NCBI GenBank assembly: GCA_037176845.1
Contig: JAYKXP010000181.1
Span: 20,868-84,867 of the forward strand
Source of the DNA: Paramarasmius palmivorus
Lineage: Eukaryota > Basidiomycota > Agaricomycetes > Agaricales > Marasmiaceae
Length of the DNA stretch: 64,000 bases
Direction of reading: 5' to 3'
Made by a program: the position numbers and the translations under genes. Positions 10,570-21,067 of the stretch are shown here, one piece after another. Within the stretch, counting starts at the first letter, position 1, and every line of letters begins with the position of its first letter. Below the pieces are notes generated by a model. That model did not search any database. It was not told the DNA's origin and saw only the letters and a program-made list of their open reading frames with translations.

Positions 10570-12897
10570 ATGTCCGGCGACGTCGTGTCGGTCTATTCTC
10601 GTTTCCTGGACTCTCCTCTCGATATCTTGCCCAAGACTGACGAGGACGAAGGGTCCTGGATGTCGAGAATTAACCCCGAAGGAGTCAATTTACACCCATC
10701 GACCATACGATTCTTCAAAACGCGCCCCGATGGGGATGAGGCCGCATGGAAAGTGAAATTCAAGCGCAACCACACCAACTTAACGGCCAAAAAGAGAGCG
10801 TAGGTCGACAATAACGCGGGTATTTTCATCTTCTCACCGAACGTTATCTAGGGGACCAGAGAAAATCAAAACCCGTGATCGTATCAACCAGGCAAATTCA
10901 CGGTTCGTTTTCGCTCTCCTTTGCGTCGGGGCCTTCTGATGAATCGTTGGTCTCTAGTCAACGTAAACGCCAGAAAGTCGAAGTTTTGGATGCACCGAAC
11001 CCAGAAGAACACCCATCCCCAGTAGATTCTCCTCCGAGTCACGATGCCGTGCTTGCGACTGCTACGCCTACCCGGAAGCTAGACATCTGCGATATTCAAA
11101 GACCTTTCATGGAGAAAGGTGCCGAACGGATAATATGGCAAGGAGACTGTGGAGGGGAACTGTCCATGCTACTGCCGAGTATTGCTGGACAGCAAGGAGA
11201 CAACGAACTGGAGCCTGTGAGTGTCTGCTCTAAGGTATCAAATCTCAACTGCTAAACGTCTGAGTATCCAGGTGTGCAGATACCTGAAATATTTGTCGCA
11301 GACACCACTAGCTGAAAAGAGCAGCGACTACGTTCTCCGAATTTCACCGGAGGATTTGCCTCGAGACGCGACTCAGCTATATCAGGTCATCCGAGAGGCT
11401 TTGAGTCGCAACAAGATGGTCCATCTTGTCGGGTATAGGACACCTACGTCAACATTGTCGGAGTTCAACGTCGGTTTTATAAAGACCCACCATATATCGC
11501 CTACAAGGCCGGTCACCGTTCACTGTAAGTAAATGACCGTCCTTCGTAACCCTATCACTCCTGGTTCTAATGACTAGGCGTGGTCTTCAGCTTTACTTAC
11601 ACACACTCGCTACCAAACCATTGATGGATGCTCAGATGGTACGGAACAAACGGACATAGGAACGTTTCTAGAGAGGATGTACAATCCCTCGACCATAGAA
11701 GCAGTGCTGGCGATCAACATGGTTGGTAAGACGTTCGGGGAGCCAGCGGAGTAAGTTTCGTTTCAGAGTTTGCATCTGCTACAGTTTTTTGATCCGCAGG
11801 CATAGGAGCTTGAACGATGTCCTAACCGTTTGCCGCAACATCGAGTACGAGGAAGCCAATATGTATGCCCAGCACGCTTTGAACCATGCCGTGTGGGGGC
11901 TGCTACATCATGCAGGTTACTTCACCTTCAATCATCAGGACGCCGGTGGTGAATTAGCCGTGTCTGGAGTTGAGCAGGGTTACAAACTTTGGACAGGATA
12001 CTTCCTGAGATGTGAGAATCGCATTCTCCACGAGAAAGAAGTGGTACGCCTCTGTTCAGCCCCTCTTCAGGAAGATCTCGAGTCTCGAAACATCAAGACC
12101 GTAACGATTCTGCTCGCACCAGGTGATGTACAGTAAGTTCCAAGTCAAATCTTCGGTGATGGCCCAATAGTATCTCACCACAACTTTAGTTTACAGCCCC
12201 CTGGGCTGGTACACTCAGTCTACACCCCTGTACCATGCTTTATGAAGGGGTCGAGTATGTGGTTATACGACACCCTGCATCACACGGAGTTATCCAGGCG
12301 GGTTGAGTGCTTGAAAGGCAATCTCGTGACCAACCAAGATTTCGACCAGGAGCTTATCTACACACAACTGACGGCAATGCTTTTCGGTTTAAAAGTTTTA
12401 CGGGCTATGGATCCTACCTTCCGTGAGCAAGTCACCTCCTCTTTGTTGCTACACTACTAAAGCACAGCTGGTCAGAATTCTATGAATATCCTCTATTAGC
12501 CTTATGTTCAATGCTTTTGGACGCTTCGTATTACATCCCCGCCAAGTCAAAAGCTCGCCTATTTCCCTCTTTCACGATGTACCAAGGAATTGTGCTACGA
12601 TCGACATATCTGGCTACCACATATGGCGCTCTGTGTCTTGCCAACTTCCTAGCTCCCTCGGTGCTAATGGGCAAAGAGATCACACCACCTCAAGTGGGGG
12701 ATTGTCCCCAGCCTCGAGATAAGGTGAAAGACGTCCGACAATACCTCAAGGAACTCGGACCTTTTTCTAAGCTATGTGAAAATACTGCCCGTGAGATTCG
12801 TGAACTCTTGGGAGGTCAGCCGCTGGCAGAGAAGGGGCGTAAGGTAGACTCTGAGTCGATGGACTTGACTTTAAATGGCATATCTTGGGACTTGTAG
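10570..12897 (+). CDS. JmjC-domain 2OG-Fe(II) dioxygenase-like protein (MULE cargo)
   Basis: Eight-exon model: 10570-10799, 10852-10902, 10958-11216, 11272-11524, 11591-11750, 11800-12132, 12190-12422 and 12476-12897. Phases agree at every junction and the frame sums to 646 aa. There is a basic QRKRQK patch near residue 95, a possible nuclear signal. The catalytic fold is seen as HAGYFTFNHQDAGG (H-x-D iron ligands) and LLAPGDV...QPPGLVHSVYTP, where the His is the third ligand; spacing and context match the JmjC domains expanded in Agaricomycetes. The region before it (VIREALSRNKMVHLVGY) resembles the usual JmjC entry helix. JmjC enzymes demethylate histones or hydroxylate proteins, but the substrate here is unknown. 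It is divergently placed from the TET/JBP-like gene across a 1.1-kb control region. Confidence 0.8.
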
Positions 12898-13006
12898 CCT
12901 TATATTTCATTACAGGTGTAATAGAACATGGTTGATCAAACAAAATATTTTGTTGGGCACCACCTCTCAAGTGACAGGTTACACAGTTGAGTACAAGACG
13001 TAGGTA

Positions 13007-13845
13007 TTAGAAATTAGGATAGACGTAACCCCCACCAACGATGTTGACCACTGGACGTTGAGTGAATGGGATGGACAGTACCGCCGTGTTTCCTAGGAGA
13101 ACAGCCGCCACGAAGGCATCGACAGCCTCTTGATAAGTTTCACGAAAGACACGCATAGCTCTCGGAACACCTGATACCAAAGACGAGGTGGAATCACTGA
13201 ATGCAAAATGTCCATAGCGTCAATCCAGAGCCCAAGAGAAACAAAGAGGAAATAACACGCACTGGCCACGTAGAACACCGATTCGCAGGCCTCTGATGAC
13301 TGCATACCACCGAAGGTCCGGTGGTATCTCACCCACAGCTCCCACTTCGGTACCTGCGGGTGCTGGGCCCAAGGGAAGATTGGGAAAAGGTAGAGGAAGG
13401 GCCCGGGTCGGTCCTGCATTGACAAAGATGAGCGACGCTGGAAAAGGAACTCAGTATTCTCTCAAGAATATTTCAACATTTTGGTGGACATACTAGGGTC
13501 CGGGGCTACATTGGCACGCTCATTCAAAGCAGTTTCCTGCGAGACTGTGAGAGCTCCGGCCAAGTCTGTGGGCAGTTCATAGGATAATAGTAGATCAGCA
13601 TAGTAAGCGGCTCAAAAAAGAGAAACGACGTACTCAAGGCCCCAATCAGATCATTGAGGAACTGAATATCGTGGTTGGATCCAGGTATGATGCCAGTGGA
13701 TATCAGAGAAGGGTGAACCAATTGAACGGTGAAGCCTGAACATCGGTGAGCAACTGATATGTGTAGAGAGGGGAACAATGCTGGAGGCTTACTCACCTTC
13801 GCTTCGCAGAACGACGAGTGCATCGCTGACCGTTGGAATAGACAT
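13007..13845 (-). CDS. Small protein with ribonuclease H1 N-terminal (viroplasmin-like) domain
   Basis: Starts MSIPTVSDALVVLRSE, ATG at 13843-13845, stop at 13007-13009; about five exons can be joined in frame (first intron 13736-13796). The C-terminal half reads PDLRWYAVIRGLRIGVLRG, then after an intron VSGVPRAMRVFRETYQEAVDAF. This is the WYxVxxGxxxGVF...VxGxxxAxxxxFxxxxEAxxAF pattern of the RNase H1 N-terminal domain, which binds RNA/DNA hybrid or double-stranded RNA. No RNase H catalytic domain is attached. It sits between the JmjC and transposase genes. A nucleic-acid-binding accessory role in transposition is only a guess. Confidence 0.6.
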
Positions 13846-14401
13846 TAAGAAGTGATCTGGAAAGATTCAAAGGATGCTGAATTCCTGAAGGCCAAGGGTG
13901 CAAGTCGGCCAGTATTTATGCAGAGGAGCAGACAAAGCTTAGTTGTAGGATTATACGTACGATAAAGGCAAGAGTCCGTGCCATCCAATTATCAATTATA
14001 TTGGTCCTCCTTTCTCCTCGTCCTTTCCCGAGGATTTGGAAGTTGAAAGCTGTTCATGGAAGTCTAGAAGGAGACCAAAAAAGGCTTGATAAAGTGCTTC
14101 GTAATTAGTTGTCCAGGAATTAGACACGTTGGAAGTGTTGTGTAATAAATTTGACACTGTTCCGCTGGAGTGAGGCTCGACTGGACGTCGCTCCGCCACA
14201 AATTAACACCCGAAGGTCTTCGATAAGAACCTGGAGATCTAGTTGAATTTCTAGAAATGAAAAGATCTCAAACGTTCTACAGGCAAATTGGAACATTACG
14301 TCGATCGTGGAATTAGGTCACCTCTGACACCTCTGACACCTCTGACACCTCTGATCTGACACCTCTGACGCCTCTGACACCTCTGACACCTAGTACGTCC
14401 T
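13846..14401. other. Intergenic stretch with CCTCTGACA array, no gene seen
   Basis: Between the RNase H1-N-like gene and the transposase, both on the minus strand. It contains the third CTCTGAC array near its right end. One 67-residue minus-strand open frame (13996-14199) has no recognisable features. Confidence 0.5.
14319..14391. repeat. CCTCTGACA tandem array at the 3' end of the transposase gene
   Basis: Seven or so units of CACCTCTGA(C), direct orientation, just beyond the transposase stop (14402-14404). Confidence 0.85.
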
Positions 14402-17400
14402 TCATCCCAGGATCTCTTCCTGTGGATACTCGATATCAACCATCCCAGAGCCTATTGCACCCTCATCCATCTGCACAGAAATATCTCGTAGTTCTTGATA
14501 CTTCTTCATCGCTTTATCATACGACTTCTTGGCTTTTTCGTAAGTTCCCAGGCTCTGGCAATCTTGAAGGCGTGTTCTGGCTTTAATGCAGGTCTGATAT
14601 GCTCCACTGAGCTTGGAATTCTGAGCGACAATGAGCTGATCTTGCGCCTCGAGTTGCTTGTTTCGTGTGTTGCCTGTCATATCCAAGATTAGCAGGAATA
14701 TTCAATGTGTTGGCCCGAAGACATCATACCGAAACGCGTGATGCTTCTTTGCTCTCGGCGAGTGGGCGTGTTTATACGATAACGTGCAGAGATTCCCATT
14801 TGTTTGACCGTCTACATCATGAAATTTTAGTAAGTTATATCTTCAAAGGGTGGTGTTTTTACCGTGTTGGTTTGCAGTTGAACACGGTCGTGATGACCTC
14901 CCTGTATGACCCCACCCACCAAGGAGAGCTGTGACCCTTCTTGTAGCACATTTTGATGCTGAGATTCACTAATATTTGTCGTCGCTTCGCTAGCTTGCCA
15001 GATCTTGGACGGAATCTTGCTCCTTTCCCAACATATTGCCGGAAATACAAACTTGCATCGAATCTTGTCCTGTAGCCAATCTAGAGAGAGTCCTGGATTA
15101 GATGCCGGTCATAGTCACAGACAATGAATGCACTTACCATTGCCTGTTTTTCCTCCATACTTTGCGATATATTGGATCGTGGGATCCCAGTTGGAGTGAG
15201 TATAGCACATAAGGCTCTTCATCGCCTTTTGCACATTCGGATGACAGTGTGTCTGAGTAATGTTTCGGTGAAAGTGTGTAACACATAGGCGCAGAATACG
15301 CTGAAGATGCTCCCAGGGCGAGAGCTCACTTAGGAGGCGTCCAGTCTCGTAAAGATCATGCCGTCCTGGAGGCGATATCACCTGTAGGAACTGCCCTATG
15401 CCTTCGGTGCAGCCATGAGTTTGAGTACGAAACTTCCAAAGTATGGTATTTTCACCTTTAGCTTGACCGCTGTGCTGATCAACCGACCAGGTTAGAATTC
15501 CCTGGAAGTCGATATCTTCCGCGTGACTACCGTGCAAATGTCGGAATTGTAGTCCCTTTCCGGTATCCTGGTATACAATGGCATGGATCTCCAGTAAAAG
15601 TAGCTTGTGCGCTTCTGCACTCTGACGGTTTAGAAAGACGCGAGCATAGGTAACACCTAGTGGTGACAAAGTAAAGGTAAACAGGTAAAAAGATTAGGGG
15701 ACGGTGCTTACTTGTGCGAGTAACAGAGTCCTTGCCAGTTAGCTCGAACTCTAACCAGCAGGTGACGCGTTTGAAGCTGATGTCTGTCTGAACATGTCTG
15801 GCTTCATTTACTAGGCGAAAGGAATTGGCCTGGGTCATGCAAATGACAAGACGAAACGGTTCTGTGCTGGGTTCGCTATCATCAGCGAGAACTATTTGCT
15901 TGGCGCAACGGATGTATCGTTCATGTGGCGAGAGCGCGGCATCTTGCGTTTCTTTGAGGTGTAGAAGTCCTGTAAACCATGCATCAGTGATGGGTGAAAC
16001 GTACAGGAGAGTTGATTACCTTCCCAGCCTGTACCGCACGGATATATCAATCTTTGGGCGTAGTCAATATAGCTTTGAAGGTGATCCATATTGGTGAGCG
16101 ACAGATGAAGGTCGATAAAAGTGGGATTGGTAATAGCTGGCAACTTCTGACGGAGATATGTTTGAGCTGCAGGGCTTCTCATCAGTCGTCTGGAGGTGAG
16201 ATTAGGCAGATCATCGAGAGTCTTGAAAAATTGGATGAGTTCGTGTCGTATAGATCGAGGTGTTTTAAGAGTAGCTGGAATAGGATGGGTATGAGGGCCA
16301 GTACAGACAACAAGTACCCGAGGACATGCATGACGGTACTCCTCATGTGGCTCGTAAACATCCACACTAGAGCTACACAGCAGGCGATCAAGCTCGGTCA
16401 TGATGAGCTGGCCGTTCGGGCTGCGGTGATGGTTTTCTACGTTCAAAGTGTGACTCGGTGAGTGATAGTAAGAGTTTCGGGTATATACAAACTTACCACA
16501 GTTAGTTTTGTTGGTAGATTGGTTGCGCACTGTCGTACATGGGACTAGGGGACCATATCCTTGGAGCTGCATTTGCTTCTCATAATGAGAGATGGTATCG
16601 CAATCCCGTTCAAATAAAGCAGAGAAGTAATCAACGTCGTAGGCCCCGGCACTGATCCAACGGAAGGTGTGGGTCTTGGAGGTCACTGCGTTGTAATGTT
16701 CACACCTGTGAATTGCGGAGCATCGTAGTTCATCAGTTAACAAGTCTTATCACAGAGGTAGCTATATCTTAACTGGACTATAGCGTCGTTCCCAGCACGT
16801 ATGAGGCGGAGACGTCCTTTACACTTCGATTTCGTTTCCTGACCGCGTTTGGCCTTTGTGGGAGTTCGTCGTACGTTATCCCGTTCTTTCTTCTCCCCTG
16901 GTGAGAGCATAGTTACCTCTATAAGTGGTCCAAAGCACCCGTTGTCTCGAAAGGAAGCCCAGAGCCCGAGAGTCTTCTCGTGAACGTCACGTATTGGATG
17001 TGAATGTTGAAGGGAAAGGCTGTGGTCAACATATAGACTCCGTGCTTCACGATTTACCTCTGTATGCGACTGGGTAACACGATCTAGGTCAACAAAGGGA
17101 CATAGTTTGACACCCTGGCCTAGAATTTTGGATAAGCTTAGTAGTTATTGAAGGGACAATGTCTGATCACTCACAGGTTGTTGATCGCTTAACACAAGGG
17201 ACCATATTTCCTTCAGAGTCTGTCAAGATCCTTATAGTGACTGAGGGCTTTTGTCCTTTGGGAATACCCAGGGAATAGGCAAGGTCAAGTGCTGGATTTC
17301 TCCAATTTTCCGGGTCCATTTCAAACAAATGCCCTACAGGGTCATCCGTTGCTGCACTAGTAGAAAGATAGGCCTGAATACTATTCTTCGGGTGTCGGTG

Positions 17401-17478
17401 AAGTCGGGAAAGAACCGTCTCGCGATTAATACGCACGGGGTTATTAACCGCCGGGTTCAGCAGTTGGCTGATGTTCAT
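14402..17478 (-). CDS. MULE-type DDE transposase
   Basis: Multi-exon minus-strand gene starting MNISQLLNPAVNNPVR (ATG 17476-17478) and ending in a coiled-coil tail (stop 14402-14404). The N-terminal part carries a Cys/His-containing region (CEHYNAVTSKTHTFRW) and a THPIPATLKTP motif seen in this Agaricomycete transposase family. The core has VQTDISFKRV (first Asp), a TWSVDQHSGQAKG region (second Asp), CVTHFHRNI, and near the end FVFPAICWERSKIPSKIW followed by ATTNISESQH (Glu) and LVGGVIQGGHHD. This is the D...D...E order of Mutator-like transposases. The element's 9-bp target duplication supports the assignment independently. Intron positions were read by eye; the second intron donor is uncertain. 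No in-frame stop was noticed in the main exons, so it may be active. Confidence 0.72.
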
Positions 17479-17981
17479 AGTAGGCGAAGAGATGCGGAAA
17501 TGGTACGGTATAGCTCAGTTGTTGCCAAGGCAGGAGGTATATACCTCAGAGTGCAGCGCGAGCATTAGTCCTACAGCCTGCAAGCATGAGTCACTAGATA
17601 GCGGTTTACTTCAACGAGCCAACAAGATTAGTCCAGCTGGCAGCGGGGACTTGGTGCTTGATTTTTCTAGGTCCTTTTGCCCAGCGGTGAATCCTTCATG
17701 GCTTGAGTTTCGGTTCCAGCTTGCCAGGGGATTCGCCCGAACAGAACTTGGGAACTAATTAATGAAACGTCCTTACTTAAACAGAAGCGGCGGGACGGAA
17801 CGATGATGGGAGTTACAAAACAAAGCGTTACAAGAATGGGTGACTGTTACATGGTGCTACATGTCACTGGACATAAAAAACGTTCCTCCGGGGGCTCCGG
17901 GAGCTCCGTGTTGGCCGAATGTTTTCTCATGGGATTGCCGGCGGCTGTCCCTTTTTGACAGCTTTCTGTCCCTGATTGTAT
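17479..17981. other. Right subterminal region of the MULE (transposase promoter side)
   Basis: About 500 bp between the transposase start and the right inverted repeat. No gene; a C/G-rich CTCCGGGGGCTCCGGGAGCT-like stretch lies near 17885-17910. It should contain the transposase promoter. Confidence 0.45.
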
Positions 17982-18021
17982 GCCGTAAGGGATCGAGTGG
18001 TACCCATCGACCTAGACCTCG
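17982..18021 (-). repeat. Right terminal inverted repeat of the MULE
   Basis: Its reverse complement starts GAGGTCTAGG, and the next 30 bases are identical to 3307-3336. Confidence 0.92.
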
Positions 18022-18030
18022 CGATGAGAT
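18022..18030. repeat. Right 9-bp target-site duplication of the MULE
   Basis: GCGATGAGA, identical to 3288-3296. Confidence 0.92.
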
Positions 18031-18856
18031 TCAAGTAAGACAATCAATCGGCGTACGCATGAGTCTTCCAGAAGCGAGAACGAGGCATGAGACTCGAGGG
18101 GGACAAAGCAAGATGAGAAGGGGTGCGGAAGATGCAAGGAAAGGCATTCAATAGTGATGGATGTATTGAAAGTCAGATTGACATGATATGTCGCGCGAGA
18201 ACAGTTGTGAGATTCGAGGATGGAGGTCGTCTGACCAGTGGAGAGATGATCTGCGAGGGTATTGATTCGGTAGATTGCTTGAAACGTTCATTGCTTTGTG
18301 CGATTTCGCTGATAGAGAGGCTGAACGTGGTGGTGTGGGAATGGTTGAGGAAGGCGCGTGCTGGTCGTGTGCTGGCATCGAGTATAGGGAAGGAGAATAG
18401 AGATAGGCCCAGTCAGGAAGGTACAACGATCGCCGGTAGGAGGACCGGTGGAGAGCCCGACGTTGGCAAGGATGCAAAGATCCTACGTTCCAGTATGTAC
18501 TTGCAAGAGATAATCGTAGGGTGGAGCCATGTGGTAATCAGGAGAGGCTAGCGCCGATGCGGAGTGTAAACAATTGACCCTTGGAAGCCGTTGGAATGTA
18601 AAGACTCTTGAGGGAGTGTTTTAAGGGTAGAGCAGAGGGGCTTGTGGGTGGTTGTGGGCTACACAGTGCAAACACAGTGTCAAATGGTAGTACAGAGAGG
18701 ACTTGGACTGGAGTACGCACTATGCAAAAGATTTCACTGTCCCTTTTCTACCTTGTTTCTACCTCTCCTTCGCCTCACCTCTTTTTTGTTTGGCCTCTTT
18801 CCGCTCTTCCGCTCGAAGAACTGACGTCACCAGCGTCTAGACTCCCTATCTGAAAT
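18031..18856. repeat. Kinase-upstream-like block of unit 1 (right part)
   Basis: Almost identical to 52740-53548 and clearly related to 30190-30640, 36040-36560 and 58080-59214, the histidine-kinase upstream region. Open frames on both strands are shared only because the copies are recent. It contains a perfect TGACGTCA and ends at GCTGACAAACCAAGCA, which aligns with the kinase 5'UTR. Confidence 0.75.
18822..18829. promoter_or_regulatory. CRE/ATF-like site TGACGTCA in duplicated kinase promoter
   Basis: Perfect palindromic CRE octamer; the same octamer occurs at 53514-53521, and the genuine kinase promoter has CGACGTCA at 59091-59098. Fungal Atf1-type bZIP factors bind this octamer. Function here is inferred. 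Confidence 0.4.
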
Positions 18857-21067
18857 GCTGACAAACCAAGCACGTGTTCTCTTCCTTGTCATCGATGCTC
18901 TGAGTCTTGCTGCCAATCTTCCTAGCCTATTCCCCCCACATCGTGACCCTACCCATAAAAATACCACGCCCTTTGCTCTATCTCGAAGCTGTTTTCATCA
19001 ACTCGGAATACCACCATACAACACTTCTACTACCAACTCTATAATGCGCTGGCGAGGAGACCCCCGATAGGCAAGAAAGCACACAAGTGTCAAGCCAGGT
19101 CTGATAGAGGAATGCCCTAGGTTATAACGGGAGTGCGTGCGTCAAAGCCTTACTATATCACCTCACAAGCTAATAGCTCTTCCAGAAAATTAACGATTCA
19201 CTTTCCCCGCTCACGGGCGAAGAAAAGAAGCAGAGAAAGGAATCGATTACCTACTCCTCCGAAAACCAACATCGTCCTCCTTGATTCTCAACGTCAACCC
19301 ATTGTCAATACCTCAAAGACTGCCTCTTCCATCAGGATACGATATGCATGCTCACTCGAGTCATACTCCTTCTCCTACACGCGTATCGACCAATTATATC
19401 AAAATTATATGGATGATATGTCTCTGGTGCCAGTGGTATGTATCAACATCTCTAGTTTCGGCGCATTCTTATGCAGTTTCGTCCTCTACCACAGACTCTC
19501 AATAGTTAACGATCATGGATAATAGCTCCAGGAGACATTTCCGTTCAAACAGTGCCTTTCCGACTCGATATCCCTTCCGCATACAGGATTTTTGCCTAGT
19601 CCTTCTGCATCGTCGATATCTGGTTCACCAACTCAAGTCCCGTCATTCTAGTCGTTTGGCCCCTCGTTTTTATCTCTCCTGAACATCTCCATCTCCATCC
19701 TTCCCCTTCAACCCGCAACCGCAGCGACATAAACTATTGACGACCACGATCCTACACGTGCCATACAATGGGGATACACTATCTCCAGCCCATCCCAAAT
19801 GCCTCCGTGTACGACGGTTTCCTTGCCTATACAACACTGTGCAGACCTACATCCTAATACTACCACGCTCTGCCCTTCCGAGGTACAACTGCATACACCT
19901 CTTCGCTCCACGCGAGATTTGCCAGTCCGATTCACGGGTCCACTTTCATCTCATCTCGTCCTTCATACACCCCTCGTGCATGTATCGCTCCTGAGTTCAG
20001 GACGGTTTGCTCTCCATCGAACGCAAGCTTGGATAGTTGTTCAGGGTAGTTGCTGCGACTCCCGAGGTTGTTCGGTACCGAGTCCCGACTGACTTGGCAG
20101 AAGTTTTTCGCGTTCTAGATCTAGACACTGGTGTTTCTTCGCTACTTCGCAGCTTCTCAAGTCGTAGCATCAGGACTATTGTACAGGTACGAGCAGTATC
20201 TCGCCTTTCTAGGCCAATTCTAACCCTTTCCTTGGTAGATATCCTCGGAGCCGGCTGGCGAACTTGCATCTTCTGCAAACCGAAATTCGCCTACGCTCTC
20301 GTCACCCATTCTTGCTGTTACTTCGTATGTATCCCTCTCATTGTGGGATATACACCTATCTAACCATACCGTCATTTTCAGATTCTCCGAAACTGATAAA
20401 CGTTGCATCAGATAGTAGACGTGCTTGTCGCAGCTGTATTCTACTCCGTTTTGATGATCAGCCGGAAGGCAAGAATAGAAGCTGACCTTACCTTTGATGT
20501 ATACCGTAAACTATTGGATTCTCCCAAGCACGCCTCAAGAATTGGTAGCTGGAATGACACGCCGGCGCTAAAGCTCCTTCAATCGAGGGTGCAGGGCATG
20601 CACAACGCCACAACACACGGTCTACGTGTGTTTGAATTCTTATTACTCGCAGTACTGGTGAAGAGTGAATAGGAGCCCCTGCCTGTGAAGTCGCAGCGTT
20701 GACTTGTCCCGCGAGAAAGAAGCCTGTACTCAATGGCACCTATTGAGTATTCGCCGAGAACTTCGGTATGAAGTTTATCTTATGCATTGTCAAATATGCG
20801 CTTTCATAGTACAATATTTCCAGGTATGTCAGTTCAATCACGGAGTCTCGATCGTTTCTCATCGCTCCATGAAAGGTCTTTGCCGTGTTCTACAAAGTCT
20901 TCAATGCATCTTTACGCCGTAGTGGCTGCTGCATTCGATCTGTCACAATCAACATGTGGTATCGCACGGTACTGTGCCTTCCACAAAGTGTGTACTACAC
21001 ATGTTCAAGGACTGGAATACATGAAATATACAGCAAACTAGCTATTCCTCCGCAAAATCCCATCGAG
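18857..21067. repeat. Decayed spacer of unit 1, between kinase relic and M2
   Basis: A ~2.2-kb stretch nearly identical to 53549-55588 and more distantly related to 30934-33506 and 44741-47507. The first ~100 bp align with the kinase 5'UTR and start-codon region. Open frames (e.g. 19133-19522, 20037-20363) shift frame or end at different points in the sister copies, so no intact gene is supported. It may be the remains of a multi-exon gene once located between the kinase 5' end and the next membrane gene. Confidence 0.5.

Larger units (their letters stand above)
3297..18021. mobile_element. 14.7-kb Mutator-like DNA transposon with dioxygenase cargo
   Basis: The ends are 40-bp inverted repeats (3297-3336 and 17982-18021). 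The outermost GAGG matches, the first ten bases match 6/10, and the next thirty are identical. A perfect 9-bp target duplication flanks the element, and the paralogous locus at ~52.73 kb is an empty site. A 9-bp duplication is characteristic of the Mutator superfamily and agrees with the MULE-type transposase inside (14402-17478). Cargo: an unknown + gene (3948-5954), a TET/JBP-like dioxygenase candidate (6333-9435, minus), a JmjC protein (10570-12897, plus) and a small RNase H1-N-like gene (13007-13845, minus). Intact inverted repeats and open frames suggest a fairly recent insertion. Confidence 0.92.

Noticed and set aside
10570..12897. JmjC gene as a second TET/JBP gene
   Set aside because: The QPPGLVHSVYTP motif and the FTFNHQDAGG context fit JmjC proteins of basidiomycetes better than TET/JBP.
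18123..18551. 142-residue + open frame shared with 52809-53225
   Set aside because: The two copies are recent duplicates. The frame is not open in the diverged sister blocks at 30.2, 36.1 or 58.1 kb, so shared openness is not evidence of selection.
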